DNA of 45,253 nt from Deltaproteobacteria bacterium (GTDB lineage: Bacteria; Desulfobacterota; BSN033; UBA1163): the NCBI GenBank assembly GCA_016874935.1, contig VGSS01000009.1, forward strand, positions 1-45,253, written 5' to 3'. The notes below the pieces were generated by a model that saw only the letters and a program-made list of their open reading frames with translations, made no database searches and had not been told where the DNA came from. Positions 9,403 to 18,893 of the stretch are shown here, piece by piece. Positions within the stretch are counted from its first letter, which is position 1; every line of letters begins with the position of its first letter. Both the position numbers and the translations under genes were made by a program.

Positions 9403-9837
9403 TTAGAATTTATTGAAAGCTCCCATCAACACTTTTTTGAAGCTCTCGATTTCGTTTTTCGAGTGCCCTTCTTTCATTTGTTCATTCAATTTTTTGACGA
9501 CAGGCAACGCTTCATTTGCTACCTTGTTTCCCTTCTCCGTAAGAAAAATAAGGTAGACGCGCCGATCGTCAGGATCATCCACGCGCTTCACATAGCCCAA
9601 TTTCTCTAACCGGTCGATCAAGCCTGTGACCGTCGGATTCTCTAACATCAAACCAGAGCTAATCTCCGTAAGACTCGAACCGTCTTTCTTCTGGAGGTAG
9701 AAGAGGAGCATAGCCTGAACCGGTGTCACTTCTACTCCGGCTTCTGAAAACGCCTTTTGAAGGTTTGTCATAAGTTTGTGAAATACTTTAGAAATTAAAT
9801 AGATAAGCCGGTCTTCAACCGCCATCATTAACTCCAC
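9403..9837 (-). CDS. MarR family transcriptional regulator
   Basis: VEVTPVQAMLLFYLQKKDGSSLTEISSGLMLENPTVTGLIDRLEKLGYVKRVDDPDDRRVYLIFLTEKG. Confidence 0.93.
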   Translation of the reverse strand: MELMMAVEDRLIYLISKVFHKLMTNLQKAFSEAGVEVTPVQAMLLFYLQKKDGSSLTEISSGLMLENPTVTGLIDRLEKLGYVKRVDDPDDRRVYLIFLTEKGNKVANEALPVVKKLNEQMKEGHSKNEIESFKKVLMGAFNKF

Positions 9838-9852
9838 GGATGATATTTTATG

Positions 9853-9867
9853 TGCTAAACTTTAGCA
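9853..9867. promoter_or_regulatory. Candidate MarR operator
   Basis: Perfect dyad TGCTAAA-C-TTTAGCA located 16 bp upstream of the marR-like start codon. Confidence 0.55.
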
Positions 9868-9911
9868 TACTAAATATATTTGTCAAGAGAAATTAACGGG
9901 GTCGAACTTTT

Positions 9912-10487
9912 TTGTTTGACAATGTCATGCAATCGTCATACAATAATGCCGTGATCTTGCTCGATGCATCCACTCTAATTCTGCTCGCGAAGATAGAGAT
10001 GCTCGATATTTTTCTCGCAGATGTTAGCGGAAAAGTAGCGATCCCTGGAAAGGTCAAAGAAGAAGTGCTCACGGGTTCAAGCCCCGATGGTCCTGCGGTG
10101 GGAAAACTGCTTCAAGACAGGCGAATTGATGTTTTGAAGGTAAAAGACAGGAAACTCGTAAGAAGGCTCATGGAGGACTTCAATATTGATGAAGGGGAAG
10201 CGGAGGTGTTAACGCTTGCAATTCAAGAAAAAGCATTGCTTGTTGCCACGGATGACAAGAACGCGATCAAAGCATGCAAGATCATGAAATTTGACTTCAC
10301 AACAGCCATTGCTATTTTGGTCCGGGCCTGTGAGAAAGGGCTGATCGAGTCAGATGGAGCTTTTGCGAAGTTACAGAAACTCCAATCCTTTGCGAGATAT
10401 AACAAGACAATTATCGAGACCGCAAAAAACCAGATAGAAGGAGCTGGCAAGTATGTCAAAAAAGACGGTAAGCATACGAATGGATGA
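9912..10487 (+). CDS. PIN-domain (DUF3368-like) putative toxin
   Basis: VILLDASTLILLAKIEMLDIF... DEGEAEVLTLAIQEKALLVATDDKNAIKAC; the true start may be internal (e.g. MQSSYNN). Confidence 0.75.
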   Translation: MFDNVMQSSYNNAVILLDASTLILLAKIEMLDIFLADVSGKVAIPGKVKEEVLTGSSPDGPAVGKLLQDRRIDVLKVKDRKLVRRLMEDFNIDEGEAEVLTLAIQEKALLVATDDKNAIKACKIMKFDFTTAIAILVRACEKGLIESDGAFAKLQKLQSFARYNKTIIETAKNQIEGAGKYVKKDGKHTNG

Positions 10488-10752
10488 TGCGGATTATCGC
10501 TTCCTATCGGTTTTGGCTAAGGAAGAACGGGAAGATGTCTCCAAAAAGGTGAGAGAGCTCGTCGATCTTGGTAGGGTGATGCTCGCCATAGAAAAATACA
10601 AAAAATCAGAAGCCTCCATCGAAAGAGCTGCTCGAATAGCTGGAGTCTCCGTCTCAAAGATGATGGATATACTTCATGAGCACAACGTCGAAATGAATCT
10701 CGAGCACGAGGATTACCTGAGGGGACTGGACTCTCTCCGAAAGACTTGGTGA
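10453..10752 (+). CDS. UPF0175 / ribbon-helix-helix-like putative antitoxin
   Basis: Overlaps the end of the PIN ORF; N-terminal SIRMDDADYRFLSVLAKEE and C-terminal SIERAARIAGVSVSKMMDILHEH. Confidence 0.65.
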   Translation: MSKKTVSIRMDDADYRFLSVLAKEEREDVSKKVRELVDLGRVMLAIEKYKKSEASIERAARIAGVSVSKMMDILHEHNVEMNLEHEDYLRGLDSLRKTW

Positions 10753-10985
10753 ACCCCGTTAGAAAGGACGGGGCTCTGACCCCGCCCTTTCTATGCCGAA
10801 AAGAGTAGGAACGACTGTCGTACCGGCACCCAACCACGGAAATAGAAACTTATAAATAAGCATTCTTCTCTCTATGGAAACTCTCCATCTTCATCCTGCG
10901 ATTGGTAGAACGGGGCACATGTTAAAAGGTTTCCACTCCTTTGATTTTATAGCATCGGCAGCAGAACTTCCCTCGATTACCCGCA

Positions 10986-11798
10986 TCATCCCTTAAAATC
11001 TTTCGGGATTGGGGCAAATTCGTAATGATCAGGCCAGAACCTGTTTTTTGGGCCACAGGAGATGATCCCTTTTCTGCACAGTTTTGATCGCCATTCGTAT
11101 TTCAGGACAATTTTTTCGGCGATGGCCTGCTCCGGATTAAAGTGGACCCTGTAAGCAGGGGAGTAGGTCGTCTCCCCAAATCCGGTGCCGGCCTGCTCAC
11201 TTTTCTTCTGTTCAGACCGGTCAGCAGAGAGACTCTCGCCAGGAGCGCAGGGGGCAGCCCCAGCGGGTGCGTCCTTCATCCGGGATGTTCCCCCGGAGTA
11301 TGGAACTATTTCAGGAAGCTTTTCCCTGTAAACAGCGAGAGCAATGGTCCCCATTGCCGAACCATCGGAAAACACCTTCTCTGCATAAGAATCGGATTGT
11401 TCTGTGAAGTAGAACCTGTTTGTTCTGTCCATGCCTGTTCGCCAGCCTTCGAAGGTATTTGACTCATAAGGCCCGACGATGTACATCCGTTCCTTCCGTT
11501 TGAGGTCTGATTTCTTGCCGTCGATGATGTTTCTCCCATCCACCGCAATCACGACGCCGATGCGTCTATCCGATCTGTTTGTCACTTCGATGGAGTATCT
11601 CTGTCCCTTCACTGCCTCCATATAGAAATACTTTCCTTCCTGGGAACAGCCTGGATAGGTCCTGTACTTCGGAAACTCGCCTCCGGAATCTGAAAGAACC
11701 CGCACATCCACCGCCTCTCCCTTTCTAGCATGGGCCCATGCCAATGCCGGAATAACCCATACGACAAACAATACCATCAATAAAGCGTTCCGTTTCAT
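10986..11798 (-). CDS. Exported hypothetical protein
   Basis: 270 aa with signal peptide MKRNALLMVLFVVWVIPALAWA; RBS GGAGGTCATG; no confident family. Confidence 0.6.
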   Translation of the reverse strand: MKRNALLMVLFVVWVIPALAWAHARKGEAVDVRVLSDSGGEFPKYRTYPGCSQEGKYFYMEAVKGQRYSIEVTNRSDRRIGVVIAVDGRNIIDGKKSDLKRKERMYIVGPYESNTFEGWRTGMDRTNRFYFTEQSDSYAEKVFSDGSAMGTIALAVYREKLPEIVPYSGGTSRMKDAPAGAAPCAPGESLSADRSEQKKSEQAGTGFGETTYSPAYRVHFNPEQAIAEKIVLKYEWRSKLCRKGIISCGPKNRFWPDHYEFAPIPKDFKG

Positions 11799-11948
11799 AA
11801 CATGACCTCCTTTTTAATCTTCTTATGGTTTAATAGACAACCGGAACAGAAAAAGGTTCCCGGTTTAAGGAAGAACTTCTGCAGTAAGGTCGGAATTGAC
11901 TTTGAAAGAAGGGGCCTGAAAATGGCAGGAAAAAATTGGGAAGTGTCC

Positions 11949-12461
11949 CTACTTCTTTAAGGTGAACCTCCACTTGCAAAACAGGTCTTTGGGGTGAGGA
12001 TCGGGCGGTGCGAAGAGGCATTCCACTTCAATGCGGTCATCGATCTCCCGGGCAAAACTGGTAAATTCACCCCGGTGCATCTCCTTACAGACAAACTCAT
12101 CCAATCCCCTTTTGAGGCGGGCCTCCTGGGTGGGACAATTGGGAATAGTGATGATAACCTCATTTTCCTTCTCTTCTATCTCGTAACCTACAAGAATGGC
12201 CCAGGGGAAATATCTTAAGGCTTTAACAAAACCTTTAAGCCCTTTCTCTTCGATATTAAAACGCTGAAGCAGATCCTTGGCCGCCATTGAAGGCACCCTG
12301 CCCCAGACCCGCTCGTTGAGCTGTTCTGCCGTGGGCTGGTCGAAACACTCGGCCACATAGAGGAACCAGAAGGCATCGATCACACGGTAGTGCCAGAGCA
12401 AGAATTGGATATAGCTCCGAAGCTGTGAGGTATCCATCTTCTCAAACACTCTTAAGTCCAT
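11949..12461 (-). CDS. DUF6125-like conserved protein
   Basis: 170 aa; [41 protein letters not shown]; weak similarity to the ORF at 3032-3532. Confidence 0.5.
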   Translation of the reverse strand: MDLRVFEKMDTSQLRSYIQFLLWHYRVIDAFWFLYVAECFDQPTAEQLNERVWGRVPSMAAKDLLQRFNIEEKGLKGFVKALRYFPWAILVGYEIEEKENEVIITIPNCPTQEARLKRGLDEFVCKEMHRGEFTSFAREIDDRIEVECLFAPPDPHPKDLFCKWRFTLKK

Positions 12462-12558
12462 AATGCCTCCACAATAAAAAGGGGCAGGCTGCTTTTTCGG
12501 TCGATATTTAAACCCTCTTCGATGTCCTGATAAAAAGTAGTCTGTCCCTTTTTAGGGT

Positions 12559-13083
12559 CTATTTCTTCAAGGTTTTTGATCTGGTTTTTGATCTGGTTTT
12601 TGATCTGGTTTTTGATTTCGGTCTGGGAGCTTTCTTCTCCATCACCTCACTCTTTCTTTTTTCGAGGAGTTTTCTCGCATCGCGGCGACCCAGTTTGCGA
12701 AGGCCCACAAGCATCGCTTTCTTCTCTTTTTTAGGCTTAAACGTCCCGGTCTCCCATTGGTACACAGCAAGAGGAGTAACTCCTGTCAGGCGGGCAAGTT
12801 CCCTTTGGGAGATCCCCAACCGTTTGCGAAGGCTCCGGATCAATCGTGGAGAGAGGCGTGATGCCCCCGCCTCTTCCGGAGTCGCTTCGAAAGCAATCTT
12901 TTTCTCCGATTCTCTCTTCTGCATGGCTGTGAATCGCTCGAGGGCCAAAACCGTCTTGCGAAGCTGTGAGACGGTACCCTTCAAGGCCCTCACATCCCGG
13001 CCCAATGGAGCAGATATTTTTCGAATTTCCCTCTTTGCCAGACGTACGATTTCAGACTTGATGATCGCTTCCACTTTTCCCAT
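12559..13083 (-). CDS. XRE-type helix-turn-helix protein with basic repetitive tail
   Basis: KRLGISQRELARLTGVTPLAVYQWETGTFKP; C-terminal SKTRSKTRSKTRSKTLKK. Confidence 0.75.
   Translation of the reverse strand: MGKVEAIIKSEIVRLAKREIRKISAPLGRDVRALKGTVSQLRKTVLALERFTAMQKRESEKKIAFEATPEEAGASRLSPRLIRSLRKRLGISQRELARLTGVTPLAVYQWETGTFKPKKEKKAMLVGLRKLGRRDARKLLEKRKSEVMEKKAPRPKSKTRSKTRSKTRSKTLKK
12572..12617. repeat. In-frame 12-bp tandem repeat (SKTR units)
   Basis: Repeated ggtttttgatct units at the 3' end of the HTH gene. Confidence 0.85.
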
Positions 13084-13095
13084 GGAACTCTCCTT

Positions 13096-14607
13096 TCATC
13101 TCCCGATTTGTCTTTCCATCCTGCCCATCAATTCTTTCGCCTTCTCGATTCTCCTTCTCCTCAGGTTCAACCAACTCCTGTTCCTTTTAACCTTTTCCCG
13201 AAGGGATGCGAGGTTCTCCTGTACCCTTTTCGCAGAAGGCGTTCCAACAGCGAGATTTTGCGACAGGATTCTCCCCGGCCTCTGAACCTTTTTCACGTCC
13301 TGTTCTGATAGGGACAGATCGATCTTCATCTCTCGGAGGGCTTTCTTCAAGCTCTGAAAGGTTACCTCCCCCTTTCCTTCTTTCTCCGAATATTTCACCG
13401 CCTTCTCCATCACCATCTTCGCCTTTCGCAGAGGAAGCCTGAATGAAGCAACCATCCACTCCATCAAGGGAGTGGCGCCGGCAAATCCTTCTTCAGCCTG
13501 TTTTAACATCTGAGTTTTGTGAACCTGAAGGAGCCGTATCACATCGGTCATTACCGAGAGGGCAGGTTTTGTCTCTTCCACCAGATCAATGATCCAGTAC
13601 TTTGTCCACTGGGTGTCCCGGTTATATCCCACGAAGAGGCCCTTGCCCACAGAGAGGAGGCTCACCAGAGTTCCGTGAGCAAAAGCCGTCTTGGCCTTGA
13701 TCGCCTCCATGGAACAGGGATTCCGTTTCTGGGGCATGATGGAACTTCCCGTGCTATGTTGATCGCTCAGGCGAACCATATTAAATTCACTGGTGGATAA
13801 AAGGATCAATGTCTGTGCCATCGTAGAGAGATGGTCCATCATCACCGCAATGGCGTACCCCAATTCTGTCTCAGGCTCCCATCTCTGGGTGATGGGATCG
13901 GTGACATTCTCCGATGGACCGTCAAAGCCGAGAAGCTTTGAGGTCAATTTTCGATCGAGGGGGAAAGAGGTCCCATAGCCGGCTGCTCCTCCCAGAGGAT
14001 TGTTATTGAAGAGGACGAACCAGTGGATGAACCGTTGGATATCTCTCTCCAGAGCCTCTGCAAAGGAGAGCAAAAGATGGCCGAAAGTGGTAGCCATTGC
14101 ATGCTGGTGATGGGTATAACCGGGCATGATCGTCAAACGATGCTCTCCGGCTTTATTGAGAAGCGATTCTATTAGCCCGATCAACCCTCCAATAAATTCC
14201 ATCGCCTGATCCCGAAGGTAGAGACGCATATCAAGAGCGATCTGGTCGTTGCGGCTTCTGCCGGTGTGGATCTTTCCTCCATACCCCATTCCCACCCGGT
14301 CGATGAGAAAACTCTCGATGTTGGAGTGGACATCCTCCCTGGAGGGATCCAATTTAAACTTCCCTTTCTGATAAAGGGACTCCAATTCCCTCAATCCCTT
14401 GAGGATATTCTTTCCATCCTGTCTTGAGATAATCTCTTGACGGCAGAGCATCAACAGGTGGGCGCGGTTTCCCCATAGATCATATGAGATCAAACGCTCA
14501 TCGCAGGGAGGGGTTCCTCTTACATCTCTCCCCGAGAGAAAAACAACGATCTCTTCCGGTGGAAGTTCTTCAAACCGCCCACCCCATAGCTTTTCGATCT
14601 TCATCAT
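13096..14607 (-). CDS. Argininosuccinate lyase family protein (fumarase/aspartase superfamily)
   Basis: GGKIHTGRSRNDQIALDMRLYLRD, TIMPGYTHHQHA, PLGGAAGYGTSFPLDR, STGSSIMPQKRNP. Confidence 0.88.
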   Translation of the reverse strand: MMKIEKLWGGRFEELPPEEIVVFLSGRDVRGTPPCDERLISYDLWGNRAHLLMLCRQEIISRQDGKNILKGLRELESLYQKGKFKLDPSREDVHSNIESFLIDRVGMGYGGKIHTGRSRNDQIALDMRLYLRDQAMEFIGGLIGLIESLLNKAGEHRLTIMPGYTHHQHAMATTFGHLLLSFAEALERDIQRFIHWFVLFNNNPLGGAAGYGTSFPLDRKLTSKLLGFDGPSENVTDPITQRWEPETELGYAIAVMMDHLSTMAQTLILLSTSEFNMVRLSDQHSTGSSIMPQKRNPCSMEAIKAKTAFAHGTLVSLLSVGKGLFVGYNRDTQWTKYWIIDLVEETKPALSVMTDVIRLLQVHKTQMLKQAEEGFAGATPLMEWMVASFRLPLRKAKMVMEKAVKYSEKEGKGEVTFQSLKKALREMKIDLSLSEQDVKKVQRPGRILSQNLAVGTPSAKRVQENLASLREKVKRNRSWLNLRRRRIEKAKELMGRMERQIGR

Positions 14608-14853
14608 TCATTCTCCATAGAATTTAAAGCCAAACTTATCACAAGCGAACAAATTAAACAAGGTAAAATAAAATGAGGTAATATCCCCTCCGTTAAAAGC
14701 AGAGAAAAGGGTCGGGAGGTTCTTCTGGAAAACCCTTGAAGGGAAGTAATACTTTAGCGCTTTGAAAGAGCATCATAAAATCCCTCCCCCCCTCCCTTTG
14801 CCAAAGGGAGGAGAAAAAAGAAAACCCATTGCTGGCCCAAAAACCCATTCTGT

Positions 14854-15594
14854 TCAAACAATGCCTCCATCCACGATGAGGGTCTGGCCGGTGATATAGT
14901 TTGAATGTTCCGATGCAAGAAAGAGAACAGCTCGGGCAACCTCTTCCGGCTTTCCCATCCTTCCCAGGCTGGAGGATTTGATGATCGCCTCCACTTTGTC
15001 TTTGGGCATTTTAGAAACGACATCCGATTCGATCAGGCCTGGAGCTACGGCATTGACATGGATATTGAAAGAACCCAATTCCCGAGCCAGGGATTTGGTG
15101 AAGCTGATCATCCCTCCTTTGGTGGCCGCATAGTTGGTCTGCCCGGCCGTGCCAAGAATCCCGCTGATCGAAGAGATATTGACGATCTTTCCCCTTTTTT
15201 CCGGGATCATTTTCCGGATCACTGCCTTGCAACAATAGAAGAGGCTGTTGAGGTTCACCTTCATTAAGGAATCCCAGTCCTCGTCACTCATCAGCATCAG
15301 AAAATTATCACGGATGAAGCCCACATTGTTCACCAATATATCAATTCTACCGTATTCGGCAAAGACATCCTCCACCATCTGCTTCACCTGATCGAATTGA
15401 GTGACATCCGCTTTAAAAAGACCAAGGTTCAGTCTTTTCGATTTGGCTTCACTGATCAGACCTTCCGCAGCCTCCACATCCTTTGAGAAATTGGCAACCA
15501 CCCTTGCTCCCTCTTCTGCAAAGAGCAGCGAGATGGCTCTCCCGATCCCTTTTGTTCCCCCAGTGATAATAGCAACTTTATCTTTTAGTAACAT
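14854..15594 (-). CDS. fabG: 3-oxoacyl-ACP reductase (SDR family)
   Basis: TGGTKGIGRAIS, NNVG, YAATKGGMISFTKSLARELG, ITGQTLIVDGGIV. Confidence 0.88.
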   Translation of the reverse strand: MLLKDKVAIITGGTKGIGRAISLLFAEEGARVVANFSKDVEAAEGLISEAKSKRLNLGLFKADVTQFDQVKQMVEDVFAEYGRIDILVNNVGFIRDNFLMLMSDEDWDSLMKVNLNSLFYCCKAVIRKMIPEKRGKIVNISSISGILGTAGQTNYAATKGGMISFTKSLARELGSFNIHVNAVAPGLIESDVVSKMPKDKVEAIIKSSSLGRMGKPEEVARAVLFLASEHSNYITGQTLIVDGGIV

Positions 15595-15659
15595 CTTTCA
15601 TCTCCTCACTTTGGCATTATTGCAGCCGGAATCTCTATACAAACCCGGGGGTATAAGTT

Positions 15660-15772
15660 CAAATGCCAAAATCCAAATGCCAAATGAATTCCAAATAACT
15701 AAATTTCAATACTCTTTTTTTTAGCCATTTGAAATTTGGGATTCATTTGAACTTTGAGCTTTGACATTTGTC
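15660..15772. repeat. A/T-rich imperfect palindrome
   Basis: CAAATGCCAAAATCCAAATGCCAAATGAATTCC... pairs with ...GGGATTCATTTGAACTTTGAGCTTTGACATTTG. Confidence 0.65.
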
Positions 15773-15775
15773 ATT

Positions 15776-17173
15776 TCAGTCCCGAAGTGGACTGATCCTT
15801 GGTCTCTTCATCCTTCCTACTAATTCCCACAGGGGGCCTCGAACTCTAAATCTCCTAATCTGCTCCATTAAGTTCTGTGTAATGTTGATCTCAAGCCCCG
15901 GAACAATCCACTGCCTTCTCTTCCGGGCTTCTTCCCGAATGATATCCTCCAATCTCCCTTTTAATGCAGGGGAGATATAAAAATGAGGGTAGATGAGATT
16001 CGTATCTTTCTGAATGATACCCTGCGAAAGGGAAAGTTGCTCCAGCTCGGTTCCGGGATAGATCCGGATGCCAAGCATGGCGATGACTGCAGTCGGATCG
16101 AGTTGATCCATCAATCGAAAAGATTCTTCAATCGTCTCCTCTTCTTCTCCGGGACCGCCGAAGAGGAGATAATGACAGTGGTTCACATTCAGTTTCAAAC
16201 AGAGTTGCGAGGCCTGAGCCACTTCCTCTATCGTGAAGGACTTCCTGTAATTCTTAAGCATCCTTGGTGAACCCGAATCAGTCCCAAACTCAATCCCTGC
16301 GCATCCGGCTTCCATCATCCATTTCAAAAGGTCTTCCGACAAAAAACCGGGATTGATAAAGGCGCTCCATTGGATCTTAATTTTTTCTTCAGCTATCTTT
16401 CGACATAATTTCTCAGCAAAAGAAGGCGGATAATTGAAGATGTCGTCAACGAAGTAGATATAATCCGTTCCCTGTTCTTGAATAAGATGTCGAATCTCCT
16501 CAATCACCTCGTCCACTTCTCGAAGCCTTACCTTTTTACCCTCTAGGAGGGGATAGGTGCAGTAGATACAGGAGAATGGACAGCCCCGTTTCGTCTGAAG
16601 GTTCAACATCCCTCCTTCCTCCAGGTAACGCCGGGGATTGAAGAGGATTCGGTCAGGAGTAGAGATGGAAAAGACCTGTGCTCCGCTCACCACAGAGGAA
16701 TGAGTATCACCCTTGACAAGGAGATGGGGAGATGGGGAGATGGGGAGTTTTTTTTCGAGAGAATCCACCAAGTTTGATAGAATTTCTTCTCCCTCTCCGA
16801 CAATTCCATAGTCAATATCTAAATGTTCAAGAAGCTCCTTGGGGGCGAGAGAATATCCTGAGCCTCCAATCACCAGTTTCGACCGGGAAGATTGACGGCA
16901 AACCTGAATGACTTCTTCCACTTCTTGAAGATAAGAGATGGACGTGGGGTAAGTCAGATTATCCAAATTTCTCAAAGAGAGCCCGATGATCTCGGGTTGA
17001 AACCTTAAAAGAATTTCCTTTAAATCCCCCGAAGTATTTTGAGAAAAACAGAGATCCAACACCTCAACGGAATGGCCTTTTGCTCTTAAGGCCCCGGCAA
17101 TGCAAGCCAATCCCAGGGGAAAAACTGGAGCCGGCATTCGTTCACGATTGACAGAAATGAGGAGAATGTTCAT
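15776..17173 (-). CDS. B12-binding-domain radical SAM protein
   Basis: PLGLACIAGALRAKGHSVEVLDL; RGCPFSCIYC. Confidence 0.88.
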   Translation of the reverse strand: MNILLISVNRERMPAPVFPLGLACIAGALRAKGHSVEVLDLCFSQNTSGDLKEILLRFQPEIIGLSLRNLDNLTYPTSISYLQEVEEVIQVCRQSSRSKLVIGGSGYSLAPKELLEHLDIDYGIVGEGEEILSNLVDSLEKKLPISPSPHLLVKGDTHSSVVSGAQVFSISTPDRILFNPRRYLEEGGMLNLQTKRGCPFSCIYCTYPLLEGKKVRLREVDEVIEEIRHLIQEQGTDYIYFVDDIFNYPPSFAEKLCRKIAEEKIKIQWSAFINPGFLSEDLLKWMMEAGCAGIEFGTDSGSPRMLKNYRKSFTIEEVAQASQLCLKLNVNHCHYLLFGGPGEEEETIEESFRLMDQLDPTAVIAMLGIRIYPGTELEQLSLSQGIIQKDTNLIYPHFYISPALKGRLEDIIREEARKRRQWIVPGLEINITQNLMEQIRRFRVRGPLWELVGRMKRPRISPLRD

Positions 17174-17180
17174 TACTTAG

Positions 17181-17406
17181 TGTCTGTTTATAAATTCAGC
17201 TTGTCTGTCATGCCGGACTTGAGGAGCCTGCCCCGTGCTTGATACGGGGGCATCCAGGCGTCGTCCCGACCCCGTATCAGGTACGGGGTGAACTCCAGTC
17301 GGGAACCATCTTAAAAACTGGATACCGGTTTTCACCGGGAACCCCGGATTCCGGCTTTCGCCGGAATGACACCTTTCTTGAAACAATAAGTTTATGGACA
17401 GACTCT
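17181..17406. mobile_element. Palindromic MITE-like element, copy 1
   Basis: GTGTCTGTTTATAAA ... TTTATGGACAGACTC with TACTTA on both sides. Confidence 0.65.
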
Positions 17407-17457
17407 ACTTAAATCCCAATGACCAATCAATTCATGAAAGCAAAATGATCTATTGGG

Positions 17458-18813
17458 TTATCGGTGTTTGGGCATTTCTTCCTTTTTGATCCTTCGGATG
17501 ACATCCATCTGGGCCCCACGAAGCACAAAGTTTGACATTAAAAAGTGGAAGAAGTGATTTCTGGGTCCCCGGATAAGGCGTTTTAAAATGGATCGCGGAG
17601 CGCAGGTATATTTCTGTGCCCAGAGGTATCCATCCTGAAGCTCACGAACGGTCATCTCTTCCGGCCTGAAGACCACGTGGCTCATATCATAATGGGACCA
17701 GTCATCGTCGAAGATTCTTCCTTCCTCCTCCAATCGCTTTCGAAGAGGAGTCCCGGGAAAGGGGGTGAGAATGAAAAAGGTGGGAAGCTCTATGCTATTT
17801 TTCTGGACAAATTCGACGGTCTTTTTAAAAACAGTCGAGTCATCACCGTCAAACCCGAAGATGAAAGAGCCATGGATGCCTACCCCATGCCTCTGAATGG
17901 TCCGGATCATTTCGGACAATTCTTCCGCTTGGACAAATCGTTTCGAAGCCCCGTTCAGATTCTCCTGGAGAAGGGACTCAAACCCGATGAAGAGAGAGAT
18001 GCAGCCGCTTTCTTGAACCTTTTTGAGAAGGGCCTCCTTCTTAGCAATCTGGACAGTTGCAAACCCCATCCACTTCACCCCATGACGTTTAAAGATTTCG
18101 AAAAGGCTTAATGCGTAATCCTCTCTTGCCATCACATTATCATCGGCGAGGAAGAGATATTCTCCCTTCTTATTGATAATGGAGGAGATCTCCCGATCCA
18201 CTTCCTCAAGGGGCCGTGTCCGGTAACGTTTTCCATTGATCGTGGGCACGGAACAGAATTCGCATTGATGGGGACAGCCCCGGGTCGTCTCAATCGCTTT
18301 GAAAAGGGGGCTGTAACGCTTGCTTAAAAGATCTCTTCTGCACAAAGGCAATCCCTTCAGGTTCGACCATTCTTCATTTTTATAGAAGGGTTTAAGGGTC
18401 CCTTCCTCAAAATCCTTTAAAAATTGACCGAAAATTCCTTCGGCCTCCCCTATAAAAACGGAGTCTGCGTGTTCTTTCGCTTCATCGGGCAAGAGACTCG
18501 GATGGACTCCTCCCAGGATCACTTTCACCCCTCTCTCCCGGAATCGGTCTGCAACCCCATACGCTCTTTTGATCACACAGGTCAATCCCGTGATACCCAC
18601 GAGATCAACCTCGGCATCAAAATCAATCTCTTCAATCGCTTCATTAACAATTTTTACCTCGTAGGTTTTTGGAAAAAAAGATGCAAGGAGGGTGAGACCC
18701 AGCATCGGAAAAGGATAGAGGGTGTCGTTAGAGAATTTAACTCCCTTCTCCCTGGGGAAGATCAGGAGAACCTTTTTCGATTGCGGATTGCGGATTGCGG
18801 ATTGCGGAATCAA
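17458..18813 (-). CDS. B12-binding-domain radical SAM protein
   Basis: PFPMLGLTLLASFFPKTYEVKIVNEAIEEID; TRGCPHQCEFCSV; the N-terminal MIPQSAIRNPQS is encoded by a dispersed repeat, so the start is uncertain. Confidence 0.88.
   Translation of the reverse strand: MIPQSAIRNPQSKKVLLIFPREKGVKFSNDTLYPFPMLGLTLLASFFPKTYEVKIVNEAIEEIDFDAEVDLVGITGLTCVIKRAYGVADRFRERGVKVILGGVHPSLLPDEAKEHADSVFIGEAEGIFGQFLKDFEEGTLKPFYKNEEWSNLKGLPLCRRDLLSKRYSPLFKAIETTRGCPHQCEFCSVPTINGKRYRTRPLEEVDREISSIINKKGEYLFLADDNVMAREDYALSLFEIFKRHGVKWMGFATVQIAKKEALLKKVQESGCISLFIGFESLLQENLNGASKRFVQAEELSEMIRTIQRHGVGIHGSFIFGFDGDDSTVFKKTVEFVQKNSIELPTFFILTPFPGTPLRKRLEEEGRIFDDDWSHYDMSHVVFRPEEMTVRELQDGYLWAQKYTCAPRSILKRLIRGPRNHFFHFLMSNFVLRGAQMDVIRRIKKEEMPKHR
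18777..18812. repeat. Short tandem repeat (GCGGATT units)
   Basis: ttgcggattgcggattgcggattgcgg; the same words recur near 20335 and 29950. Confidence 0.75.
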
Positions 18814-18893
18814 ATTTTCCCTTTACCAAACAACGAAACTTATAAGTTGCCGCTATTGTTTATCGTCCTTCGTCCCTCGTCTCTCGTTTATCG

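Noticed and set aside
16710-16745. GGGGAGAT 9-bp tandem repeat suggesting a minisatellite or regulatory array
   Set aside because: Only about three units, in-frame within the radical SAM coding sequence (SPSPHL); a minor coding microsatellite.
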